Positions 24,114 through 32,235 of a stretch of DNA of 64,000 nt are shown here, in pieces (the stretch's first letter is position 1; each line of letters opens with the position of its first letter). This stretch comes from an uncultured bacterium. Its GTDB lineage: Bacteria > Bacillota_I > Bacilli_A > Erysipelotrichales > Erysipelotrichaceae. Position numbers and translations under genes: made by a program. The stretch covers positions 124,001 to 188,000 of the forward strand of contig CAINEY010000011.1 in NCBI GenBank assembly GCA_903847945.1, written 5' to 3'. The notes below the pieces were generated by a model. That model was given only the letters and a program-made list of their open reading frames with translations, ran no database searches and was not told where the DNA came from.

Positions 24114-24884
24114 ATGTCTTATGTTCCCCGCAAAACCCGACGCCGTAAACTCAAACTGGGGCGTCTCTTCACTCTAATCGGCGTTGTCTTGGCCTTGGGT
24201 CTTAGTCTCTTCTTCGCCATCGACTACTTTTTCTTACGCGAAAAACCGGTCGTGGAGATCGATGATGTGCTTGAGGAGTTGCAACCGCAACTGACCCGCA
24301 AGCTCAACACCATCACCAATCCCTTTGATGTGGTCAATAATCGTCCCGAGAGCATCGTCATCAATGGGGAAACCATCGATCTGGTGGAACTCTACGCGGA
24401 GTATCAGGAACTCTACTATTTGGTCGAGCCCATGGAGACGGACGAGATCATCAATCAGTTCGTGGAACTCTACCTCTGGCAAAAACCGATCTATCAAGCC
24501 ATGATCTCCCGCGATCCGGCCACTGATAAACGCATCGACATGTTTGGGAACGTGTATGAATCGGATGAACTCTACTTCAAGATCATGGATGAGTTTGCCC
24601 GCCAGTTGATTGAAATGGCCGAAGAACTCAACCAAACCGACGATGTGGCCTTGAAACGGTATGGGCGATCCTTTGTCTTTGATACGATCCGTTCCTATTT
24701 CATGTATAAAGAACCCAAAGCCGTCTTCATGCGCATGCAGGATCTGGAGGCTTCCATTTCCCGCTATGACCGTGAGTTGTATGTGCGCATGTTCAAGACG
24801 TTTGCGCTGATGCATCAGCAACTCTACGCCAAGTACGGCATCACCTATCAGTGTCCGCTGTGTCCTGTTGGATCCGCCAAGTAA
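24114..24884 (+). CDS. Unknown single-pass membrane protein with C-terminal CxxC
   Basis: I do not recognise this 256-residue protein. It starts with a strongly basic stretch (RKTRRRKLK), then one membrane helix (about 17-40), so the rest should face outward. That rest is acidic and helical, rich in Glu, Asp, Tyr and Leu, and ends with CPLCPVGSAK, where Cys247 and Cys250 form a CxxC pair that might bind metal or form a disulfide. The transcript appears leaderless. It stands alone between terminators, so its neighbours give no hint of its function. Confidence 0.75.
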   Translation: MSYVPRKTRRRKLKLGRLFTLIGVVLALGLSLFFAIDYFFLREKPVVEIDDVLEELQPQLTRKLNTITNPFDVVNNRPESIVINGETIDLVELYAEYQELYYLVEPMETDEIINQFVELYLWQKPIYQAMISRDPATDKRIDMFGNVYESDELYFKIMDEFARQLIEMAEELNQTDDVALKRYGRSFVFDTIRSYFMYKEPKAVFMRMQDLEASISRYDRELYVRMFKTFALMHQQLYAKYGITYQCPLCPVGSAK

Positions 24885-24904
24885 ACCGCATTTCGATGCG
24901 GTTT
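24883..24904 (+). terminator. Terminator-like hairpin
   Basis: AAACCGCAT - TTCG - ATGCGGTTT, a nine-base-pair stem with a stable UUCG loop. It lacks a long T run and overlaps the TAA of the preceding gene. Confidence 0.65.
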
Positions 24905-24906
24905 CG

Positions 24907-24915
24907 TGCTAAGAT
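24907..24915 (+). promoter_or_regulatory. Extended -10 promoter of the EAL gene
   Basis: TGCTAAGAT; leader of about 11 bases with a weak AAGAG before the ATG at 24933. Confidence 0.45.
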
Positions 24916-24932
24916 ATACAAAAGAGCGTATT

Positions 24933-26861
24933 ATGAACTGGAACTACCTTTCAGAGATCACCTCAGCATTGTTCGTGTTAATTATCTTGACCCATTCGTT
25001 GCGTTATCGTTTGTTACCCAGCCGGCGCAACACGGTTTTTATCTGGACCGTCGGACTGGTTTTTGGATTGATCTTGTTGTCGATTGGGACGGTGGTGTTA
25101 TCCCAAGATCCGACTTTAGCGCCAATTAATGTGAGATGGGTCATCACTACGCTGTTCTATTGGCTGTATCCCATGATTCCAGTCTTGATGACGTATTACC
25201 TGATTGCAGTGATCTTTGAAGAGCATCCGCGTTGGGTATCCATTCTGTGGGTTGCCCTGTATGGCCCTAAACTGATCTTCGATTCATTTGTTTTGGCCAA
25301 TCCATTCACCGGTTTTCTGTTTCGGATCGCTGAAGAAGGTTACATTCCCGGTAAAGGGGAAGTGCTAATCTTTGGGGTTGCAATCTTATACGCCATGATG
25401 GTGGGGATCGGAACCCTGGTGTATTGGAAACGGATCCAGCGCTCATTGGCCATCACCATGCTGAGTTATGTGGGACTCATGGTTGGTGTGCTGCTGGTGC
25501 AATACCGCTTTCCCAATCTGGTTTTGGCAGGAACCGGATCGGCCTTATCGATTCTGATCCTATACCTCAACATTCAAAACAAAGACACCATCATCGATCA
25601 TCTCACCGGACTGATGAATCGTCGAGGAGCAACCGAACTGCTGAAGACTCTGGATCAGCGCCGGCTTCCGGCTCAATTGATCTTGGTTTCGTTAAAGGAT
25701 TTCAAAACAGTCAATGATCTGTATGGGACGATGATCGGGGATGTGATGTTGAAGAAGGTGGCCACTTTTTTGACGGGTTTGTCCACTATGGATTCCGTGT
25801 ACCGATATTCCGGCGACATGTTCCTAGTGGTTAACCGGGATGTTTCCAAGGATGGGCGACGTCTACTCGATCAGATGATGAAACGATTTGAAACCTCATG
25901 GGAGACCCCGACGGTGACCACGTTACTGGAAGCGAAGTTTGTGTATGCGGAATTCCCCTTGCACGCTCAAACCCCGGATAACGTGATTGCACTCTTGGAA
26001 TTCTTGATTGCCAAAATCAAGACGGATGGGAACACCGACAGGGTCATTGCCGATGCGAATTCGGTATCAGCCATGAAACGGCGTTCACGGGTCATCGATG
26101 CTTTAAAACAAGCCGTGATTATGGATCGATTTGAGATTGCCCTGCAACCCATTTACACCTTTGAAACCGATCGCTATCATCGCGCTGAGGTTTTGCTTCG
26201 CTTAAAAGACCCCGAATTGGGGCCGATCTCGCCGGGTGAGTTTATTCCGTACGCGGAAGAAGCGGGACTAATCGTGGATATCGGACGGATCGTGACGCGC
26301 AAGGCATTGACACTGATCGCGGAATGTCAGACAAAAGGACTACAATTGGATGCGTTGACGGTCAACTACTCGGTCTTGCACATGACCCAACCCAACTTGG
26401 CAGAAGAGGTCACCCAAGCCATTCATGACGCCGGTTGTTTACCGAGTGTTCTGAAGCTGGAAATCACCGAGAGCATCTTCATCAACGACTACGATGTGAT
26501 TCTGCGCAACATCCAAGCCCTGAACCGGGCCGGGATCGGGATCTACCTGGATGACTTCGGAACCGGGTTCTCCAATTTCGCCAACGTAGTCAAGTTGCCT
26601 TTGGAAGTGATCAAATTCGACCGATCCGTGATCCTGGAGAGTTTCAACTCTCCTAAGTCATCGATGATGATCAAGGGTCTGGTTGAAACCTTTGCTCTCA
26701 GTGGATTCCCTTCAGTTGCCGAAGGGATCGAAACAGTTGGGCAGGAAGAACGGGTCAAAGAACTGGGCTTTGTCGGTACTCAAGGCTACCTGCGCTCCAA
26801 ACCGCTCTCGCCGCATGACTTCATCATCTTCCTTCAGCTTCGTCAAAAAGAAAACCGCTGA
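24933..26861 (+). CDS. Membrane EAL-domain c-di-GMP phosphodiesterase with degenerate GGDEF
   Basis: About 642 residues. Seven membrane helices (about 1-215) form the sensor. A GGDEF-type domain follows (about 225-380): DHLTGLMNRRG is present, but the metal Asp of the first strand is replaced (VSLKDFK) and the signature reads YSGDMF, so it should not make c-di-GMP. The EAL domain (about 395-640) looks intact: AEVLLRL, the Asn of VNYS, the Glu of EITES, LDDFGTG, the Lys of IKFD, EGIE and TQGY. It should hydrolyse c-di-GMP, perhaps gated by GTP binding to the dead domain. The start at 24933 avoids a GTG that overlaps the -10 box. Confidence 0.88.
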   Translation: MNWNYLSEITSALFVLIILTHSLRYRLLPSRRNTVFIWTVGLVFGLILLSIGTVVLSQDPTLAPINVRWVITTLFYWLYPMIPVLMTYYLIAVIFEEHPRWVSILWVALYGPKLIFDSFVLANPFTGFLFRIAEEGYIPGKGEVLIFGVAILYAMMVGIGTLVYWKRIQRSLAITMLSYVGLMVGVLLVQYRFPNLVLAGTGSALSILILYLNIQNKDTIIDHLTGLMNRRGATELLKTLDQRRLPAQLILVSLKDFKTVNDLYGTMIGDVMLKKVATFLTGLSTMDSVYRYSGDMFLVVNRDVSKDGRRLLDQMMKRFETSWETPTVTTLLEAKFVYAEFPLHAQTPDNVIALLEFLIAKIKTDGNTDRVIADANSVSAMKRRSRVIDALKQAVIMDRFEIALQPIYTFETDRYHRAEVLLRLKDPELGPISPGEFIPYAEEAGLIVDIGRIVTRKALTLIAECQTKGLQLDALTVNYSVLHMTQPNLAEEVTQAIHDAGCLPSVLKLEITESIFINDYDVILRNIQALNRAGIGIYLDDFGTGFSNFANVVKLPLEVIKFDRSVILESFNSPKSSMMIKGLVETFALSGFPSVAEGIETVGQEERVKELGFVGTQGYLRSKPLSPHDFIIFLQLRQKENR

Positions 26862-26875
26862 CGCGGTTTTTATTT
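26849..26875. terminator. Bidirectional terminator between EAL gene and purA
   Basis: AAAACCGC - TGAC - GCGGTTTT (26851-26858, 26863-26870) flanked by A and T runs. The loop contains the TGA of the EAL gene; the purA stop begins at the end of the stem. Confidence 0.85.
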
Positions 26876-28153
26876 GGATTGGCGAGCCATGATTTGCTCA
26901 CGGTTGGGTCCGTTGGACACCAAGGCAATGGGAACCCCGATGAGAGCTTCCAATCGATCGACGTACGCTTTGGCTTCCACAGGAAGATCGTCATAATGAC
27001 GAATGTGGGAGATGTCGCAGTTCCAGCCCTTCATCGTTTCAAAGATGGGGGTTGAATGATCGAGGCGAGTGATGTTGGGGAAGTGTTCGCGACGTTTTCC
27101 GTCAGTTTCGTAGGCAACGCAAATCTTGATTTCCGGGAGGTAACCCAAGACATCCAGATTGGTGAGGGCAACATGGGTTGCGCCTTGGACTTGACAGCCG
27201 TAACGGGTCGCCACGGCATCGAAGTAACCCATCCGGCGCGGACGACCGGTAGTCGCTCCGTATTCACCGGCATCGCCCCCGCGTTTGCGGAGTTCTTGGG
27301 CTTCAACTTCATCATGAATTTCCGTCACAAACGGACCGGCTCCGACACATGAGGAATAGGCTTTGGTGACTGCCCAGATCTCATCGATCGGACGGGGGAG
27401 TGACGCTCCGATCGGGCCATAGAACGACAAAGTTGAACTGGAAGTGGAGTAGGGGTAGATCCCAAAGTCAGGATCCCTCAGGGCGCCTAACTGGCCTTCC
27501 AGGAGGATCACTTTCTGATCATCCACGGCTTGTTGGAAGAACTTGAACGTATCGTGAACGTAAGGAGCAATGGCCTCTTTGTAGCGCTTGAGTTCTGCCA
27601 TCAGATCGTCTTTGGTCATCGGGGCTTGTCCGTAGAGGTGCACCAAGAGGGTGTTCTTGGCCGGCAGGATGCGATCGAGTTTCGCTGAGAGCCATTCTTC
27701 ATCGAAGAGTTCCGAGACTTGGAAACCGATCTTGGCGAACTTATCGGCGTAGAAGGGGGCGATCCCCGAGCGCGTCGATCCGAATGCGCCTTTGCCTAAG
27801 CGTTCTTCTTCGAGTTTATCGAAGAGGATGTGGTAACTCATGACGATCTGGACACGGTCCGAAACGATGATGGTGGGTTGAGGGACCCCGCGTTCTTTCA
27901 GGGCTGCCAATTCTTTGACAAACGCATCGACATTGAGGGCCACCCCGTTCCCGATAACGTTGGTGATGTGCTGATAGAACACTCCCGAAGGCAGCATGTG
28001 CAAGGCAAACTTGCCGTAACTGTTGATGATGGTGTGACCAGCATTGTTGCCGCCTTGATATCGGACGACGATGTCGGATTCTTTGGCGAAGACATCGGTC
28101 AGTTTGCCTTTGCCTTCATCGCCCCAGTTGGCGCCGACGACTGCTTTGATCAT
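26870..28153 (-). CDS. purA: Adenylosuccinate synthetase
   Basis: A 427-residue enzyme that joins IMP and aspartate using GTP, the first step to AMP. The start NWGDEGKGK holds the catalytic Asp and the P-loop-like segment; QGGNNAGHTI with the catalytic His follows, as do GSTRSGIAPFYADK and TTGRPRRMG. The true start is 28153, where GGAGG lies upstream; an open frame extends to 28324 but that part is antisense-like and lies inside the upstream gene. The ATG overlaps the stop of the flavoprotein gene (ATGA). No purB is nearby. Confidence 0.95.
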   Translation of the reverse strand: MIKAVVGANWGDEGKGKLTDVFAKESDIVVRYQGGNNAGHTIINSYGKFALHMLPSGVFYQHITNVIGNGVALNVDAFVKELAALKERGVPQPTIIVSDRVQIVMSYHILFDKLEEERLGKGAFGSTRSGIAPFYADKFAKIGFQVSELFDEEWLSAKLDRILPAKNTLLVHLYGQAPMTKDDLMAELKRYKEAIAPYVHDTFKFFQQAVDDQKVILLEGQLGALRDPDFGIYPYSTSSSTLSFYGPIGASLPRPIDEIWAVTKAYSSCVGAGPFVTEIHDEVEAQELRKRGGDAGEYGATTGRPRRMGYFDAVATRYGCQVQGATHVALTNLDVLGYLPEIKICVAYETDGKRREHFPNITRLDHSTPIFETMKGWNCDISHIRHYDDLPVEAKAYVDRLEALIGVPIALVSNGPNREQIMARQSK

Positions 28154-29541
28154 GGGTGAACCTCCGTGGTTTTCTTCAAGACTTGATCTGCGACATAGAG
28201 TCCGTGGGCAGCGGCTTGGGAGAGGGAACGGGTAAACCCGGCGCCATCGCCGATCGCGTAGAGTCCAGGATACTGCGTCAGTTCGAAGTGCGTGGTTTCG
28301 GGACGTGCCGAGTAGTACTTGCATTCAACCCCATACAAGAGGGTGTCTGCATTCGATGTTCCCGGAGCAACTTTATCGAGGGCTTGCAGGGTTTCAATGA
28401 TGTTGTCGAGTTGACGTTTGGGCATGCACAGGCTCAAATCGCCGGCGACAGCCCTTAGAGTCGGATGGACCGTGTTTTGGGCTAAGCGTTTCTCATCGGT
28501 CCGTCGACCGTGCATGAGATCACCCAAACGTTGAACCAGCACCGATCCGCCGCTGATCAGATTGCCCAGATGGGCCACATGACGGGCATAATCGATGGGA
28601 TCGTTGAACGGGGTGGTGAACTTGATGGTGCTTAATAAGGCAAAGTTGGAGTTGGGGGTCTTGCGTTCTTCTTCTTTAAAGGCGTGCCCGTTGACGGTTA
28701 GGATGTCGTTGGTGTTTTCCATCACAACATGGCCGCGTTCATTGAAACAGAACATGCGGGTGATATCGCCATAGTTTTTCGAACGATACCAGATCTTGGG
28801 TTCATAGATGATGCTGGAGAAGTGTTTCCACACTTCGTATGGGAGTTCAACCCGAACCCCGATATCGACTTGATTGTTGAGGAGCTTGACGTTGTTTTTG
28901 GAGCACCAGTGGGAGAAGAACTTCGATCCGGCACGTCCGACCGCGAAGAGGATCGTGTCGGCCGTTGCGGAGGTAAGTTGTCTGGACTTGCGATAGGTCA
29001 CGGTTTTGGTGGTCGGTTCGACCTCCGTAACTTCAGCATCCGTCAGTAAGGTGATCTTATCGCGTAAGGCATCCACCAGGCTGACCATGGTCGTGAAGTT
29101 GGCATCGGTTCCCAGGTGTTTGACCTGAGCTTGCTGCATGTGAAGATCATAGCGCAGACAAAGCGTTTTTAAGTCATCCGACGGCTGATAGCGTTGGGTG
29201 GTGGCTCCGTGGCCAACTAGGATGGCATCGGCTTGTTCGATGTAATCAAGCACGGTCTTGGGAGGTAAAAACTCGGTAAGCCATCCGCCGTATTCGGTAG
29301 AGATGATGTATTTCCCATCGGAATAAGCTCCCGCACCGGCTAAGCCTTCCATGACTCCGCAGGTGGGGCAATTGATGCAGGAAGGGACCTTACCGGTAAT
29401 AATGGGACACGACCGGTGGGTTAAATCGTGACCCTTCTCGATGAGGGCGATATTCAGGTTGGGTTGGCGCTCAGCCAGGCGGGTCGCAGCCATCAGGCCG
29501 CTGATCCCTCCGCCGATAATGATGACGTCATAATGGTTCAT
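28150..29541 (-). CDS. FAD-dependent dehydrogenase (COG2509 type)
   Basis: A 463-residue flavoprotein with an N-terminal dinucleotide fold, IIIGGGISGLMAA, an acidic end of the second strand (IEKG), and a C-terminal FAD motif YAIGDGAGF. A cysteine cluster near residue 60 (CPIITGKVPSCINCPTCG) is typical of this poorly understood family of long NAD(P)/FAD oxidoreductases, and might bind a metal or Fe-S centre. GGAGGAC precedes the ATG at 29541. Its coupling to purA by a four-base overlap is often seen as operon packing, not a functional link. Confidence 0.83.
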   Translation of the reverse strand: MNHYDVIIIGGGISGLMAATRLAERQPNLNIALIEKGHDLTHRSCPIITGKVPSCINCPTCGVMEGLAGAGAYSDGKYIISTEYGGWLTEFLPPKTVLDYIEQADAILVGHGATTQRYQPSDDLKTLCLRYDLHMQQAQVKHLGTDANFTTMVSLVDALRDKITLLTDAEVTEVEPTTKTVTYRKSRQLTSATADTILFAVGRAGSKFFSHWCSKNNVKLLNNQVDIGVRVELPYEVWKHFSSIIYEPKIWYRSKNYGDITRMFCFNERGHVVMENTNDILTVNGHAFKEEERKTPNSNFALLSTIKFTTPFNDPIDYARHVAHLGNLISGGSVLVQRLGDLMHGRRTDEKRLAQNTVHPTLRAVAGDLSLCMPKRQLDNIIETLQALDKVAPGTSNADTLLYGVECKYYSARPETTHFELTQYPGLYAIGDGAGFTRSLSQAAAHGLYVADQVLKKTTEVHP

Positions 29542-29596
29542 GGGCGTCCTCCGACGCACCTATTTTACAGGAAAGTGTTCGCTGACACAACCGCGT

Positions 29597-29625
29597 TTGA
29601 CATCACTCTGACCCTATGGCACAAT
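29597..29625 (+). promoter_or_regulatory. Promoter of the OsmC gene
   Basis: TTGACA (29597-29602), 17-base spacer, CACAAT (29620-29625) with an extended TG in front. The only near-consensus -35 I saw in the window. Confidence 0.6.
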
Positions 29626-29641
29626 GATTTCGAGGTACACT

Positions 29642-30034
29642 ATGCCAACCAAAGTCAACGCATCCTTGGAATTTAAGGCCGGATTCGATGGTCAACTGAA
29701 CTTACGCAACGGATCAATCGGGATCGGCATGGCCGATGATCAGGCTCGTCCGTATGATTTGCTGCAAGGCGCCTTGGTTAGTTGTCTCCATTCGACCTTC
29801 TTGGATATCTTAACAAAGAAACGCATTCCGTTACCGAGCGCGAAATATGAGGTCGAAGGCGAAAAAAGGGATACTGTCCCGACCATGCTTGAAAGGGTCC
29901 ACATCATCGTGACCTTGCCTTCAGGCCATGAGACCGAATACGCCAAAGCCATGGAGTTGGCTCAGAAGTATTGTTCCGTCTTCAATACGCTCAGTCATGT
30001 AGCCTCGATGTCGCTTGAAATCCGCACAGAATGA
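29642..30034 (+). CDS. OsmC/Ohr family thiol peroxidase-like protein
   Basis: A 130-residue OsmC-fold protein. One cysteine sits in ALVSCLHSTFLDIL at the start of the central helix and the second in QKYCSVFNTLS, matching the two reactive cysteines of OsmC/Ohr, which reduce organic hydroperoxides with lipoyl or other dithiols. Length fits the short YhfA-like branch. The ATG at 29642 follows GAGG; a start at 29624 overlaps the -10 box. The function is likely peroxide defence, but substrates within this branch are not settled. Confidence 0.82.
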   Translation: MPTKVNASLEFKAGFDGQLNLRNGSIGIGMADDQARPYDLLQGALVSCLHSTFLDILTKKRIPLPSAKYEVEGEKRDTVPTMLERVHIIVTLPSGHETEYAKAMELAQKYCSVFNTLSHVASMSLEIRTE

Positions 30035-30089
30035 CTTGCTTTTTACGGTTAAAGGATTATGATGATTTGGTGCTTTGCACCCACCCCTT

Positions 30090-31487
30090 ATGAAAAAGAT
30101 ACTCTTGTCCCGATTTACATTCGGGAATCTCAAACCGGCTCAGCAGATCGTCATCAGTTTTATCGGTGTTATATTCACCGGTGGTTTTCTGTTGTGGCTG
30201 CCCATTTCCAATAACCCGGATGTTCCAGCAGCTCCTTTCCTGGACCATTTGTTTACGGCAACTTCAGCGGTCTGTGTTACTGGTTTAGCGGTCATCTTTC
30301 CAAGCGTTCAATACACCTGGTTTGGTCAATTGGTCATGATCTTCCTGATGCAGATCGGTGGATTGGGTCTGATGACCATGATTGCGGCCTTTGTGATCTA
30401 TTTGGGGAGCAAGATGACGCTTTCGGATCGCTTGTCGATCCTGGAAGCCGTGAATCGCTCCGGACTGAAAGATTTCCGTCGTTTCGTCCTTAACATCATC
30501 AAATACACGTTTGTCTTTGAAAGCATCGGTTTTTTGATCCTGTGCATTCAGTTTGTGCCGGAGTTTGGATGGGCCAAAGGCAGTTATGTAGCGCTCTTTA
30601 CCGCCGTCAGTGCCTTCTGCAATGCCGGTTTCGATAACATCGGTATGATCAGCCTGATCGATTATGTCCAAAATCCCATCGTCAATCTGACTGTTGCGGC
30701 TTTGATCGTCATGGGAGGCTTGGGCTTTGGGGTCTGGTTTGATTTGAGCCGGGCATCCAAATCAGTGATCAAACGAAATCAAACCCTGCGCCGGATTGCT
30801 CATCACTTGATGACCCACACCAAGATGGCGATCTTTATGACGGTATCCTTGATCCTTTCAGGCATGGTGTTGATTTATGCCATCGAATTCGCAAACCCTG
30901 ACAGTTTGGCACCGTTGGACTTTGGTACTCAAGTCATGGCCAGTTTCTTTCAGTCCGTTACTTTGCGTACGGCGGGCTTCTCGACGCTCAACATTGCAGT
31001 GTTGCGCCCAGCGACCCAGCTTATTATGATGATCTACATGTTCATCGGGGGATCTCCGGGTGGTACGGCTGGCGGGATTAAAACCACGACCTTAGCGATC
31101 TTGTTGCTGATGATCTGGGCAGAAATCAACAGTCAGAAAGACATCCGTGTCTTTGGACATACGATCGCCCGAGAGCAATTTAGAAAAGCTTTCGTTGTCT
31201 TCTTTGCCTTATTGGTCACCTTGTTGACCGGAATCGTTCTGTTGACGTTGATTGAACCGTTCGATTTCCTCTCGATTGCCTTTGAAGCGACATCCGCCAT
31301 CGGTACCGTCGGGTTGTCGATGGGAATTACCACCTCCCTGAGCGATTGGGGCAAGATCATCATCATGATGCTGATGTATCTGGGCCGGATCGGTCCCCTA
31401 ACGCTGGTGCTTTCCATCGGCGATCATTCCAAACACCTCAAGTCCAACGACTTAACTTACCCCAGTGCCAACATCTTGATTGGTTAA
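30090..31487 (+). CDS. ktrB: Potassium uptake channel subunit KtrB (TrkH family)
   Basis: A 465-residue protein with four M1-P-M2 repeats (about ten helices). The first filter loop is in TSAVCVTGLAV, others in TAVSAFCNAGFD, RTAGFSTLN and TSAIGTVGLS. It admits K+ (or Na+-driven K+) under control of the RCK subunit encoded 10 bases downstream. The ATG at 30090 has no Shine-Dalgarno site near it; AAAGGA lies 33 bases upstream and a GGTGC-TTT-GCACC hairpin (30069-30081) fills part of the gap. Regulation of translation here is unclear. Confidence 0.9.
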   Translation: MKKILLSRFTFGNLKPAQQIVISFIGVIFTGGFLLWLPISNNPDVPAAPFLDHLFTATSAVCVTGLAVIFPSVQYTWFGQLVMIFLMQIGGLGLMTMIAAFVIYLGSKMTLSDRLSILEAVNRSGLKDFRRFVLNIIKYTFVFESIGFLILCIQFVPEFGWAKGSYVALFTAVSAFCNAGFDNIGMISLIDYVQNPIVNLTVAALIVMGGLGFGVWFDLSRASKSVIKRNQTLRRIAHHLMTHTKMAIFMTVSLILSGMVLIYAIEFANPDSLAPLDFGTQVMASFFQSVTLRTAGFSTLNIAVLRPATQLIMMIYMFIGGSPGGTAGGIKTTTLAILLLMIWAEINSQKDIRVFGHTIAREQFRKAFVVFFALLVTLLTGIVLLTLIEPFDFLSIAFEATSAIGTVGLSMGITTSLSDWGKIIIMMLMYLGRIGPLTLVLSIGDHSKHLKSNDLTYPSANILIG

Positions 31488-31497
31488 AGGAGCAACC

Positions 31498-32166
31498 ATG
31501 AAACAGAAAACGTATGCGATCCTCGGCTTAGGGATCTTCGGATCCACGATCGCCAAAACCTTAAGTGAATATCACTGCGAAGTCATCGGCATCGACAAAG
31601 ACTTGGCCAACGTTGAACGCGTGGCTGAGTTTGCGACGCAAGCCGTCCAAGCCGATTTCACCGACATCGAGCAGTTGCGCGAACTGGGCATCCAGGATGT
31701 CGATGTGGCCGTGGTGGCAACTGGATCTCAACTGGAATCGTCGATCATGGCCGTCCTGCACCTCAAAGAACTGGGGGTGCCGTTCATTGTCGCCAAAGCC
31801 AAAAACAAACTGTATATGCAGATCCTCTTGAAGGTTGGAGCCGACAAAGTCATCCGTCCCGAGAAGGAAATGGGTGAACGCGTCGCTAAGACCTTGCTCA
31901 GCCGAAACGTGGTCGATATGATCGACATCGATGAAGACTACTCGATCATGGAACTCAGTGCTCCCGGCGACTGGGTGGGCTTCGCCCTGAAGAACCTGGA
32001 CGTTCGCAACAAGTTCGGGCTCAACATTTTGGGCGTTCGCAGCGGCAATGAAGCGAAACTGAACTTCTCGATCAATGCGGATTACGTCATCAAGGCGGAA
32101 GACCAGCTCTTGGTCATTGTCGAAGCCAACAAGTTTGAAGCCATGGAATATCAGGGGAAACTCTAG
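31498..32166 (+). CDS. ktrA: Potassium channel regulatory subunit KtrA (RCK)
   Basis: A 222-residue cytoplasmic ring subunit: RCK_N with GLGIFGSTIA (about 8-17) and the acidic IDKD that binds ATP/ADP or NAD(H), then an RCK_C domain (about 140-222) that can bind c-di-AMP in Bacillota. The ATG at 31498 follows AAAGGAG. The pair ktrB-ktrA is a complete K+ uptake system and ends in a strong terminator. Confidence 0.93.
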   Translation: MKQKTYAILGLGIFGSTIAKTLSEYHCEVIGIDKDLANVERVAEFATQAVQADFTDIEQLRELGIQDVDVAVVATGSQLESSIMAVLHLKELGVPFIVAKAKNKLYMQILLKVGADKVIRPEKEMGERVAKTLLSRNVVDMIDIDEDYSIMELSAPGDWVGFALKNLDVRNKFGLNILGVRSGNEAKLNFSINADYVIKAEDQLLVIVEANKFEAMEYQGKL

Positions 32167-32191
32167 AACGGCACTCGCCGTTCTTTTTTTT
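32165..32191 (+). terminator. Terminator after ktrA
   Basis: GAACGGC - ACTC - GCCGTTC followed by eight T; the ktrA TAG overlaps the first arm. Confidence 0.9.
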
Positions 32192-32235
32192 GAGTATAAT
32201 GAGATTAAACCTCCGCAAGGGGAAAGGACCACCGT

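Noticed and set aside
28154-28324. N-terminal extension of purA (57 extra residues)
   Set aside because: It lies inside the upstream flavoprotein gene, is Arg/Pro-rich without family similarity, and the strong GGAGG site points to 28153.
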